A stretch of DNA of 64,000 bases from Rhodohalobacter sp. SW132 (lineage in GTDB: Bacteria > Bacteroidota > Rhodothermia > Balneolales > Balneolaceae): positions 1-64,000 of the forward strand of contig NZ_QUOK01000012.1 of assembly GCF_003390325.1 (NCBI RefSeq), in the 5' to 3' direction. Position numbers and translations under genes: made by a program. A model generated the notes under the pieces. It made no database searches, was not told the origin of the DNA, and worked only from the letters and a program-made list of their open reading frames with translations. Positions 34,584-42,730 of the stretch are shown here, piece after piece (position 1 is the first letter of the stretch; each line of letters begins with the position of its first letter).

Positions 34584-35789
34584 ATGTTTACAGAACCATT
34601 ACAAAAACTTCCGGCAAGACATAATAACATCATGCCTAAATTCAAGATCGGCAAACCGGGCGATCGGTTTGAACAGCAGGCAGACCGGGTGACCGATGCT
34701 GTGATGCGCATGCCGGATCAGCCCTTGCAAATGCAGCCGATGGAAGAGGAAGAGGAGCTTCAGATGGCCCCGGCGATTCAGCGGCAGGAGAGCGGGGAAA
34801 CAGAAGAGTCGGAAGCCCCGGCCAGCAGGAATCCACTTACAGATGCGGTGAGCGGCATCCTGAGGGAACAGCTATCTGAAGATGCGCTGAAGAAACATCT
34901 TAAATCACTTGGTAAATCACTCCGGGACATGGCCGCTGAAGGATCTGTTGATCCCATAGAAGGACCGGCTGCTGCCATACAAAGGCTTACCACTCTGAAT
35001 ATCCCACAGGCATTTCAACAGACTTCGCAGGAGATTATCCGGGATCCGGCGCTTGCTCAGCTACGACAGCAAATTATTGATATCGTTGGCAGAGATGACC
35101 GGACAGCTATGCTTGCTGTGTTAGCCGCAGGCCTGGCCGCTTTTATCGCAGATGTTGATCTCAGCGGCGAACCTTCGGTTGAACTCGGAGCCGGTTTCAC
35201 TGTTGGAGGTATGTTTGATTTTGGATCTGCACAGGATATTGAATTTAACCAGGTTCGGTCGTACGTACAGTATGCCAACAGCTATTTCCGGGGCCGGGTT
35301 ACCGGCGGACTTGAACAGGAAGAGGCAGATGATGAAACCGGTGAGGAGGAGCAACTTGTGGGTACCGGAACCGGTGAAATCCGGGTCGGTACCGATATTA
35401 ATCACCTGATGTTGCGGGGATCGATTAATTCAAATCAGGAGATCACCCTTACGGGACGTTTATCCGGCGGGCCTACCTTTGGAAATACCAACCGTTTGGT
35501 ATTTACGGCTGATGTTTCGCACATGTTTGCTACCGGCGAAACAGTATTCCGTCCCAGCGTGAGCGGACGATTCAATCTCGGCAGGGATCAGAGGCTGGAA
35601 ATTGGAACGCAGCTTCAGGTTTCCAGTGATGAAGGACTGAACCGGCTTACCGGTTTTGTTGAGTATCAGCATGACCGGTTTTTCCTTCGTTTTGAGGGCA
35701 ATATACAGGGTTTCCAGGGTACTGAAAGCATCAGTCCGGGTAATGAGATACCGATCCAGTTACGTGCCATTGTTCCATTTGATTTTTAA
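34584..35789 (+). CDS. probable eCIS cargo: DUF4157-type leader plus beta-barrel-like C-terminus
   Basis: The 401-residue product has an N-terminal leader ('PKFKIGKPGDRFEQQADRVTDAVMRMPDQPLQMQ' split by positions about 17-50, then 'MEEEEELQMAPAIQRQ') nearly the same as that of the next gene, a DUF4157 protein, but the HExxH metallopeptidase domain is missing. A helical middle (about 75-195) precedes about 200 residues of alternating beta strands ('RGRVTGG', 'GEIRVGTDINHLMLRGSINSNQEITLTGRLSG', 'RFNLGRDQRLEIGTQLQV') that finish in 'LRAIVPFDF', a terminal Phe typical of outer-membrane barrels. No signal peptide. Likely loaded into the particle and possibly membrane-inserting in a target. ATG at 34584 preferred over TTG 34572. 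Confidence 0.68.
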   Translation: MFTEPLQKLPARHNNIMPKFKIGKPGDRFEQQADRVTDAVMRMPDQPLQMQPMEEEEELQMAPAIQRQESGETEESEAPASRNPLTDAVSGILREQLSEDALKKHLKSLGKSLRDMAAEGSVDPIEGPAAAIQRLTTLNIPQAFQQTSQEIIRDPALAQLRQQIIDIVGRDDRTAMLAVLAAGLAAFIADVDLSGEPSVELGAGFTVGGMFDFGSAQDIEFNQVRSYVQYANSYFRGRVTGGLEQEEADDETGEEEQLVGTGTGEIRVGTDINHLMLRGSINSNQEITLTGRLSGGPTFGNTNRLVFTADVSHMFATGETVFRPSVSGRFNLGRDQRLEIGTQLQVSSDEGLNRLTGFVEYQHDRFFLRFEGNIQGFQGTESISPGNEIPIQLRAIVPFDF

Positions 35790-35804
35790 ACAGGAGATTT
35801 TACC

Positions 35805-37475
35805 ATGATTGCATTTAATACACCACATAAACCTCAGCCAAAGCTGAAAATTGGATCGCCGAACGATAAATATGAACAACAGGCCGATCGGGTTGCTGAT
35901 GCCGTTGTGAATACGCCGGGACAGCCCTTGCAAATGCAGGCGATGGAAGATGATGAGGAGCTTCAAATGAAGTGCAAAGAGTGTGAAGAGGAAGAGAGGC
36001 TTCAGATGAAGTGCAAAACATCCGAATCGATACAGATGGCTCCCTCCGGTGCTCCACAACAGCAGCCAGGTTATACATCGGCAGGGGTATCTAATAAAAT
36101 CAGCAGTTTGAAAGGAACTGGACAAAAACTGCCCTCACGCCTAAACCGTGAATTGTCTCATAAAATAGGCACAGATTTTTCAGATGTATCCATACACAAA
36201 GGAGATGAAGCCTCCTCTTTAAGTAAACAAATAGGTGCGCGTGCGTTTACTCATGAAAAAGATATTTACTTCAACTCCGGAGAATATAAACCTGACTCTT
36301 CGGAAGGAAAACACCTGCTGGCGCATGAATTGACACACGTGGTGCAGCAAGACGGTTATGAAGCATCCAGTCCAGTCCAAAGACAATCTCCGACAACAGA
36401 GTCGGGGAATCCTACCTCTGAGACGCTCAATCAGGAACAGAGAAATTGGCTATACCAGCGAATAGAACACAGGCTTGGTTCTGCGTTTACAACCTTTGCT
36501 ATAGCCTGCGAACGACATCGTGATGAGCTCCGTGCAGCTGCGGCAAGACAAGAGGAGGCAGCGAGTCTTGTACTAGATGTGGTGCTAACGTTTGCATCCC
36601 CCGGGCTGGGAAGACTTTTACAGCAAGCCGTTTCAAGAGCGGTCCATACAGGAGCCTCGCTCATGGCATATCGGATTGCACTTGGAGCAATCAACCGCAG
36701 CGACCAAATTGTATCAGCAGCTGGTTCGATCGCAAAACTGGAGGCAAAGCATGGTTTTCAGGCAGTGCTTAGCCGGAGCGCAGAAGAAAATTATGTTGAT
36801 GAGCTGTATCAGGCCATGCGAGTAGCCATTGACCATCTCCATCAGGGTCTTCCCGAAATGTCGGATGAGGAGTTGAGTATCATCTACACAAACTATGATC
36901 CGGAAATTGCTACTCTCAACTATTATGTCGCGGAAATCGGCCGCTTGATCTCACTTTATCAATCGCAAGTGGCACCAATTGGTCAGCGAACCGACGGGGT
37001 ATATGGACTAATGAAAGCGCGATGGGTCGAAGGTTCCGTCTGGAGAGCATTAGCACTTACGGGCGAAGGACGATATTACAACCAAGATAGAAGGCCTCAT
37101 TTTATTGCATGGATAAGCCCTAACATGCGTACACTTGCTGAACGCGCAACCGAAGCAGTTAACCAAAACGGAATAAATAGTGTCCATTATCAGGATTTAA
37201 ATCTCACCGGCGCAGATGGAGAGCGTGCTTTAGCCATGCTTGACTCGGAATACAGTTTCCTTTACCAATGTGGAATGGTAGTGGAACGGTCGCGTGGGGT
37301 ACCTCAGCGGCAAGGCGCTGCTTGTCCAGGATGCCACGGTGAAAATACGCGTACTCTGACGCCTGAGCCCAATTTAAATAGATTCGACAGCCAAGCTTGG
37401 CAACTCTTCCAACAAGGCGAGCAGACTCTCGTTGATACAGAGCGACTACGCGAGTGGATAGAGCGCGATGAGTAG
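35805..37475 (+). CDS. probable eCIS effector with DUF4157 domain and novel C-terminal domain
   Basis: A 556-residue protein. Leader (about 10-90) with 'LKIGSPNDKYEQQADRVADAVVNTPGQPLQMQ' pieces and repeated 'EELQMKCKECEEEERLQMK'. DUF4157 follows at about 105-190 ('LPSRLNRELSHKIGTDFSDVSIHKGDEA', 'ALAFTHEKDIYF'-like 'ARAFTHEKDIYFNSG', catalytic-type 'LLAHELTHVVQQ'). Residues about 215-556 match no family I recognise; a helical stretch 'SLVLDVVLTFASPGLGRLLQQAVSRAVHTGASLMAYRIALGAI' could insert in a membrane, and a late 'GAACPGCHGEN' gives a CxxC. DUF4157 marks eCIS-associated toxins, so this is the best effector candidate. SD AGGAG before the ATG. Confidence 0.82.
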   Translation: MIAFNTPHKPQPKLKIGSPNDKYEQQADRVADAVVNTPGQPLQMQAMEDDEELQMKCKECEEEERLQMKCKTSESIQMAPSGAPQQQPGYTSAGVSNKISSLKGTGQKLPSRLNRELSHKIGTDFSDVSIHKGDEASSLSKQIGARAFTHEKDIYFNSGEYKPDSSEGKHLLAHELTHVVQQDGYEASSPVQRQSPTTESGNPTSETLNQEQRNWLYQRIEHRLGSAFTTFAIACERHRDELRAAAARQEEAASLVLDVVLTFASPGLGRLLQQAVSRAVHTGASLMAYRIALGAINRSDQIVSAAGSIAKLEAKHGFQAVLSRSAEENYVDELYQAMRVAIDHLHQGLPEMSDEELSIIYTNYDPEIATLNYYVAEIGRLISLYQSQVAPIGQRTDGVYGLMKARWVEGSVWRALALTGEGRYYNQDRRPHFIAWISPNMRTLAERATEAVNQNGINSVHYQDLNLTGADGERALAMLDSEYSFLYQCGMVVERSRGVPQRQGAACPGCHGENTRTLTPEPNLNRFDSQAWQLFQQGEQTLVDTERLREWIERDE

Positions 37476-37733
37476 GAATAACCGGAACTATCGTCCTTTG
37501 GCTGGTTATAGGCTACAACCCGGACTGCTCCTGGAACCATAAACATATTGTGCCCGGTGATAGATATTGATTGTGTAGCTTTATCCATTTTACCAAGCTT
37601 TTAGAATAAATTGTGTATACGCAGAATAACTTTAACATTATTCGTGTACTTTTTAAACGAACCTAATGGACTGAATACTGCTAAATTCTATGATAAGATT
37701 TTCTGTTTTGAACTAGTCCCAAGCATAAATCCC
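37476..37733. other. intergenic region between effector and nuclease genes
   Basis: AT-rich, with no convincing gene. An upstream in-frame extension of the following gene would start at 37611 but its sequence has no resemblance to the EEP family. Probably contains a separate promoter. Confidence 0.35.
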
Positions 37734-38717
37734 ATGAAAAACTATTACATCAACTGGTGGAACCTGGAAAACCTGTTCGATGTGGAAGATTCAAATGATC
37801 GGCCTGATTATTTGAAAAGCCGGTTAAGAAGTGAATTGAAGGGGTGGAATGAACATGTACTGGATAAAAAATTAAATCAGATCTCTTCAATTATCCGGCA
37901 AATGAATAACGGGCAGGGACCGGAAATTATCGGTGTTTGTGAAGTGGAAAATAAGCCGGTGATGGATAAACTGGTTGACAAATTGAACCCGCTTAACCGT
38001 AATTATGTAACTGCCCATCACGATACGAGTGACAACCGCGGGATTGACATCGCCTTTATTTATGATGGCGACCTGTTCGATTTTGAAGGGCAGTTTCATT
38101 ACGAAGTGTTAAAAAGAAGCGCCACAAGAGATCTGTTCCAGGTCAATTTCCGAACCAAAAAGGGAAATGCCTTTATTTTAATTGGCAACCACTGGCCTGC
38201 ACGAAGCGCCGGGATCTATGAATCAGAACCCTACCGGATTATTGCCGCCGAAACATTAAGCTACTGGCTGGTGCGAATTTTTGAAATCAGGGGAAGCGGT
38301 ATTCAGGTGTTTGTAATGGGAGATTTTAATGACGAATGTTTCAACAGATCGGTGTGTGATTATGCGCTCTCCACCAATTCCGAAGATAAAGTGCGATACT
38401 CGCATATACCGAGGTTATATAATTTAATGTGGCAGTCGCACGGGCAGACGAAAGGCACCTATTATTACCAGAATTTTCCCCTGAATATCGATCAGGTTTT
38501 AGTTTCGAAGGGTGGTATTTTGAAAAACTCTCCACTGCGGATCGCTAATTTTCCAGGGGGCGACAGAGCCTGGATAGAAACCTTCCCGGAAATGGTGAGC
38601 GGCGGCCGTTATCCCGCGCCCATTCGGTTTGGCAGGCCGTCATCGAAATCTACCTATCACCCGGATACCGGATTCAGCGATCATTATCCCGTATCAATGA
38701 TGCTTAGTGAGAAGTAG
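37734..38717 (+). CDS. endonuclease/exonuclease/phosphatase-family protein
   Basis: A 327-residue EEP-fold hydrolase with every active-site motif: 'WWNLENLFD' (Asn), 'IGVCEVEN' (metal-binding Glu), 'DNRGIDIAFIYD', 'IGNHWPAR' (His, Asn), 'MGDFNDE' (Asp, Asn) and the C-terminal 'SDHYPV' Asp-His pair. Such proteins cleave DNA or phosphoesters. No signal peptide from the ATG at 37734, which starts exactly where family sequence begins. It sits between the DUF4157 effector and the wall peptidase, so it could be a cargo nuclease; an independent housekeeping role is also possible. It lacks the DUF4157-type leader. Confidence 0.85.
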   Translation: MKNYYINWWNLENLFDVEDSNDRPDYLKSRLRSELKGWNEHVLDKKLNQISSIIRQMNNGQGPEIIGVCEVENKPVMDKLVDKLNPLNRNYVTAHHDTSDNRGIDIAFIYDGDLFDFEGQFHYEVLKRSATRDLFQVNFRTKKGNAFILIGNHWPARSAGIYESEPYRIIAAETLSYWLVRIFEIRGSGIQVFVMGDFNDECFNRSVCDYALSTNSEDKVRYSHIPRLYNLMWQSHGQTKGTYYYQNFPLNIDQVLVSKGGILKNSPLRIANFPGGDRAWIETFPEMVSGGRYPAPIRFGRPSSKSTYHPDTGFSDHYPVSMMLSEK

Positions 38718-38965
38718 ATTTGTAAAGCTTTATTCCCGTTTGAATCCCTGATATGATCACAGAATTGTAGAAATTGCTCCAAAAAAATTGGTTTTACAAT
38801 CTTAAAGTCAATGAAAGTACAAAATTATTTTTCTGCTGAGCTTACCCGGCTAAGACTGGGTGAAGATGGATGAATGTGTTCATTTGGGTGGCACATTTAT
38901 TGAGGATATCTGTTGATGATTTTCGCAGCAGGTAGAGTATCTATCCTTTGTAGCGTTAAAAATTT
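38718..38965. other. intergenic region upstream of the M15 peptidase operator
   Basis: Mostly AT-rich. A TGGCAC-N5-TTGAG sequence at 38889-38904 resembles a sigma-54 promoter but lacks the essential GC at -12, so it is not called. No gene seen. Confidence 0.35.
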
Positions 38966-38985
38966 CGGTAGTAAAGTTAGGTAGT
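38966..38985 (+). promoter_or_regulatory. second copy of the eCIS direct-repeat operator
   Basis: CGGTAGTAAAGTTAGGTAGT, identical to 9763-9782 except one base in the second half-site (C to A). The preceding TT is also shared. A -10-like CTATAAT lies at 38997-39003, eleven bases downstream, so both copies occupy the position of a class II activator site over the -35 region. Confidence 0.62.
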
Positions 38986-39031
38986 TCAACTTTGTTCTAT
39001 AATCTTATCTTTTAATAAAACGGGGTATTTG

Positions 39032-39826
39032 ATGAAAAAACGAATCAGAGTCGTACAACAGATATTACAAGAAAAAGGCCTCTACGACGGCGCGATTGAT
39101 GGAATTGCCGGTCCGATCACGATGCGGGCACTTGCTTCGATTGATGAGGTGAATAGCAGCGATCCTAAAACGCGGCAAATCACCACATTTGTTCAGGTGG
39201 AGGCGAACAAGCGTGGTATTGATGCCGGGCCGGTAGATGGACTTTGGGGACCGCAGACCAATGCGGCATTTGAAGAATTGGTATATCGGATAGAGAACGG
39301 AGAACCGACACCTGAATGGAGGCCCGATGAAATTGAGATTCAAAACCCGAACCAATGGCCGGTTCAGCGTACACCGGAATTTCGAGAATTTTATGGAGAG
39401 CGCGGCACACGTCAGGTGATGCTCGATTTTCCCTACCCGATGCGATTATCCTGGGATCTCAGGATTCAATGCAGGCGAACGCAATGCCATGAAAATGTTT
39501 ATGACAGTCTTGGGCGGGTTCTGCAAAAAGTAAAAGAGATTTATGGTGAAAACAGTATTCGCGAACTTCACCTGGATCAATTTGGCGGCTGCCTGAACGA
39601 GAGGCCAATACGCGGTGGCAGCGCTTGGTCGATGCACTCCTGGGGTATTGCACTCGATTTTGACCACAGAAGAAATGCGCTGCACTGGGGACGCGACCGC
39701 GCAGCATTTGCCCATCCCGATTACAACGACTGGTGGAAATGCTGGGAAGAAGAAGGGTGGATCAGCCTTGGCCGAAAACGCAACTTCGACTGGATGCACG
39801 TGCAGGCCGCAAGGCTACCTGAGTAG
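39032..39826 (+). CDS. peptidoglycan-binding M15 peptidase, probable eCIS release/target-wall enzyme
   Basis: A 264-residue protein with two PG_binding_1 repeats (about 4-30 'RVVQQILQEKGLYDGAIDGIAGPITMRAL', about 50-80 'GIDAGPVDGLWGPQTNAAFEEL') and a C-terminal M15 D,D/L,D-peptidase domain with zinc ligands in 'SAWSMHSWGIALDFD' (HxxxxxxD) and 'FDWMHVQ'. No signal peptide, as for phage endolysins, so it needs a holin, lysis or the injection machine to meet its substrate. Similar lysin-like genes close some eCIS loci. Shares an operator with the structural operon. ATG at 39032 chosen over TTG 39029. Confidence 0.82.
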   Translation: MKKRIRVVQQILQEKGLYDGAIDGIAGPITMRALASIDEVNSSDPKTRQITTFVQVEANKRGIDAGPVDGLWGPQTNAAFEELVYRIENGEPTPEWRPDEIEIQNPNQWPVQRTPEFREFYGERGTRQVMLDFPYPMRLSWDLRIQCRRTQCHENVYDSLGRVLQKVKEIYGENSIRELHLDQFGGCLNERPIRGGSAWSMHSWGIALDFDHRRNALHWGRDRAAFAHPDYNDWWKCWEEEGWISLGRKRNFDWMHVQAARLPE

Positions 39827-40030
39827 GTTCTATAGTTTGCTTATAAGAAAAAACCCAAAACTGCTTTGACATTACAGTACGCTTTCAACTGTAGGTAATG
39901 AGTTTGCAGGCAGGCATTAACAATAGAACGACTGCATTTTCTTAACAGCTGCGGACGAATTTTATCGGAGCTTATTTGAGTATTAATCACTTTAAATATT
40001 ACGAATGCACCTCAAATAAAATATACCACC

Positions 40031-40672
40031 ATGAGCCAATCTTCTAATTTCCTCGGAATCATAAAAAAAGGACAATTCCACGTACTTGATCCGCCACAAG
40101 CTGTAGGTAAGTCATTGCGTTTTACGAGTATGTCCATGCAGGAATCGCGTCGACCGGAAAGCGCTGAACTCGACCTCAAGGAGTTCGAGGGAAGTGCCGT
40201 ACTGATCAGGGGGCACGGTGACAGCGGCTGGGTTTATTCGGCAGAGATGATCGATCAGGCTACACCAATCGTAACTGAGCTGGTTCGACGCGTCTTTGCC
40301 ACTTCCCATTCGGATGAAAAAGGCAGTGATCAGATCGTGCGTGGCTATTTCGGTCTTGGCACCCATGAAAATGTTGTCAGAATTAACAGCAGCCATGACT
40401 ATCGCCTGCATATTTGGGCCAGGAATGTTGAAACTTCACAAGGCGGTATACAGATCATGACTCCTCAGAGTCAATTTAGGGGAAGCGGATCATCCGGGGC
40501 GAATGATGCACTGGTTCTCGACGTCCCCGCGCAGACTGGCAAAGATCTTGGCAGTGTAGGTGCACAGGGTGGCGAGACCATAACTATCAGTAACGCATTT
40601 GGTGCCAGAGGATCCGTATTTTTAACAGTCATTACGGCTAAAGGTGCAACCGTCTCTATGACTCCGGCGTAG
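40031..40672 (+). CDS. hypothetical protein downstream of the eCIS locus
   Basis: A 213-residue protein with no signal peptide or TM segment. The first 75 residues look like a small beta-barrel ('FLGIIKKGQFHVLDPPQAVGKSLRFTSMSMQE', 'LDLKEFEGSAVLIRGHGDSGWVYSAEMIDQA') of the kind seen in short OB-like proteins; the second half is Gly/Ser-rich ('GSGSSGANDALVLDVPAQTGKDLGSVGAQGGETI') and also beta-rich. Not recognised. It follows the M15 gene by 204 bp in the same direction and may be an accessory eCIS gene or independent. Confidence 0.55.
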   Translation: MSQSSNFLGIIKKGQFHVLDPPQAVGKSLRFTSMSMQESRRPESAELDLKEFEGSAVLIRGHGDSGWVYSAEMIDQATPIVTELVRRVFATSHSDEKGSDQIVRGYFGLGTHENVVRINSSHDYRLHIWARNVETSQGGIQIMTPQSQFRGSGSSGANDALVLDVPAQTGKDLGSVGAQGGETITISNAFGARGSVFLTVITAKGATVSMTPA

Positions 40673-40920
40673 AGCGTTCAATAGTCTGTTAGAGCAGGCG
40701 AAAGCACCAGTTCATGGCATGACATTTATTCGACGTGATCGATTCAAAATCTCAATTTCAAAATTGTCACCATGAGCTTCACAAAGATCACAAGTTAATT
40801 GGAAATGGGGAAAATGATTTAAAAGAAACTGCTGAAAACGTTGATGCTATAGTTTGACAATCACCTATCAGTATGAACACTATATCTCCAATCTATAATC
40901 TATGATCTCCCATTCAAAAT

Positions 40921-42003
40921 CTAAAACCTGTACACCACCGAATTGATATTCATACCGGCGCCGACGGATGCGAAAACCACTTCATCTCCGGGGTGAATTT
41001 GTTGCCCCTCCATTTCGTCGCGAATAATCAGGTCAAGCAGGGTGGGGACGGTTGCCACGCTGGTGTTGCCGAGCCAGGATATGGTCATCGGCATGATGCC
41101 GTCCGGGATATCATCTGACCCTAAATCATACAGTTTGAACAAGCGAGAGAGAATCGCTTCATCCATCTTTTCATTTGCCTGGTGGATCAGCACTTTTTTG
41201 ATGTCGGTGATTTCAAGGTTGGCTTTGTCGATGCTTTTTTTCACCAGTCCGGGCACATGGGTGATCGCATACTGGTAGAGCTTGCGGCCATCCATTTTCA
41301 GAAAAAGAGTGTCGTCGTGATTGTGGTTGTACGATTTATCCATCGCCAGGTAGAACGCCTGTGATTCGGTATCGGTTCGTGCGGCGTGAGACAGAATTCC
41401 TTTTGAACCGCCGGGCTCTCCTGCCTGTAGGATGGTTGCCCCGGCTCCGTCGGCATAGATCATGCTGTCGCGGTCGTGGGGATCACTGATTCGGGAAAGA
41501 GTTTCCGTACCGATGATGAGCGCTGAATTTGCATCGCCGCTCCTGATAAAATAGTTCGCCTGGATGATCCCCTGAAGCCATCCCGGGCAGCCGAACGGCA
41601 GATCATACGCAATACACTCAGGATTTATGATTTTTAGTTTTGCTTTCACCCGCGAAGCGAGGCTTGGAACCATATCAGAACGCCGGTTTCCGTGGCGGAC
41701 ATCCCCGAAATTATGAGCGACGATTATATAATCGAGTGATTCCGGATCCATACCGGAGTCTTCAATCGCTTTTTCAGCTGCAGCGGCGGCTAAATCAGAA
41801 GCAACCCAATTGTCATCCGCATACCGGCGCTGTTTGATGCCGGTGATTTCCTGAAATTTTTCGATAATCTCCCGGTTTGATTTCCCGAATGAGTCTCCGT
41901 TACGTTCAAGAAAACTGTGGTCTAAAAAATCGCTGTTGTCGACAACAGTTTCAGGAATATACGATCCTGTTCCGGTGATGACTGATGTAATACTTTTCTC
42001 CAT
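40921..42003 (-). CDS. 3-oxoacyl-ACP synthase III (FabH-like)
   Basis: A 360-residue thiolase-fold condensing enzyme. The Cys-His-Asn triad is complete: 'FGCPGWLQGI' (Cys), 'VLIHQANEKM' (His) and 'SWLGNTSVATVPTLL' (Asn); the 'YADGAGATIL' and C-terminal 'SVGAGMNINSVVYRF' are family blocks. It starts fatty-acid or related chains by joining acyl-CoA and malonyl-ACP in the cytosol. Slightly longer than canonical FabH and not in a fatty-acid operon, so it may be a secondary, specialised paralogue. ATG at 42003 chosen ('MEKSITSVITGTGSYIPE'); eight extra residues upstream do not fit the family. Confidence 0.85.
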   Translation of the reverse strand: MEKSITSVITGTGSYIPETVVDNSDFLDHSFLERNGDSFGKSNREIIEKFQEITGIKQRRYADDNWVASDLAAAAAEKAIEDSGMDPESLDYIIVAHNFGDVRHGNRRSDMVPSLASRVKAKLKIINPECIAYDLPFGCPGWLQGIIQANYFIRSGDANSALIIGTETLSRISDPHDRDSMIYADGAGATILQAGEPGGSKGILSHAARTDTESQAFYLAMDKSYNHNHDDTLFLKMDGRKLYQYAITHVPGLVKKSIDKANLEITDIKKVLIHQANEKMDEAILSRLFKLYDLGSDDIPDGIMPMTISWLGNTSVATVPTLLDLIIRDEMEGQQIHPGDEVVFASVGAGMNINSVVYRF

Positions 42004-42095
42004 AATATGTGTGCATCCTGATTTCACGATAACTCTGTAACTCTATGAGAGATACAAAAATATCAAACCATTTTCATGAAAAGATCGGCAATCTG

Positions 42096-42542
42096 CTATT
42101 CACCTGGTTCGCCGTACTCAGCATAATATCTGAGATACTCGTAGACAGCCCGCGCCTGCTCTTCGCTGATTCCGGTGCTGGTCATCGATGCAGAATAACG
42201 ATCTGACAACTCCTGTCCGATGGGGTGGTTTCGCCGGTTTTCGGCGGGATTGAGCGTGTAGTTTATGATAAACTCTGCGGTTCGATTATCAGCCACACTT
42301 CCCAGTGCGGGACCGCTGATGGATGTATTTAACCCGTGGCACGCATCACAATACGTTTCAAATATCTGTTTTCCTTCAAGGGCGAGCTGACTATTCGGTT
42401 CATCTTCTTTATCTACCGGACTGGTAACCGGACCGTACCCGTGCCGGTCTTCCCACGGTTCGCTTTCCCCGCAGGCTGTGAATGTGAGTAACATAAAGAA
42501 CAGAATAAATGTAGGAAGAACAGAGGATTGCCGAAAAATCAT
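42096..42542 (-). CDS. lipoprotein c-type cytochrome
   Basis: A 148-residue lipoprotein with a class I cytochrome c domain. A hydrophobic signal ends at a lipobox 'LTFTAC', the haem motif is 'CDACH' within 'GKQIFETYCDACHGLN', and the axial Met is in 'SASMTSTGISEEQARAVYEYLRYY'. It would carry electrons in the periplasm, anchored to a membrane. ATG at 42542 gives a compact signal peptide; an upstream ATG adds nine residues. Confidence 0.85.
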   Translation of the reverse strand: MIFRQSSVLPTFILFFMLLTFTACGESEPWEDRHGYGPVTSPVDKEDEPNSQLALEGKQIFETYCDACHGLNTSISGPALGSVADNRTAEFIINYTLNPAENRRNHPIGQELSDRYSASMTSTGISEEQARAVYEYLRYYAEYGEPGE

Positions 42543-42681
42543 ATTAAAAACGAAACTAAGTTCTGGCATGAGTTGAAGTGTTTATATAGTGAGAAGCTAT
42601 GATGGCAATACAACTTGTTCGATTTCTTTGAAATTGAAAGATTTACAGAAATTATATTTTCTTTTTTTATAGGGTATGCAG

Positions 42682-42689
42682 TATGTTTG
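42682..42689 (+). promoter_or_regulatory. Bacteroidota-type -7 box (TATGTTTG)
   Basis: Matches the TAnnTTTG -7 consensus used by the Bacteroidota primary sigma factor. It would start transcription near 42695, which rules out the upstream ATG at 42683 and supports the ATG at 42731 for the Dabb gene. No good -33 TTTG was seen. Confidence 0.4.
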
Positions 42690-42730
42690 AAAAAGTGATT
42701 TTAATCAATAATAAATCAAAAAATACAAAA

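Noticed and set aside
38889-38904. TGGCAC-N5-TTGAG as a second sigma-54 promoter before the M15 peptidase
   Set aside because: The -12 element lacks the GC dinucleotide that is nearly invariant, and a better operator plus -10 box lies closer to the gene.
9876-39826. Whole locus as a contractile prophage
   Set aside because: No capsid, portal, terminase, integrase or replication genes; AAA+ ATPase and DUF4157 cargo are eCIS hallmarks.
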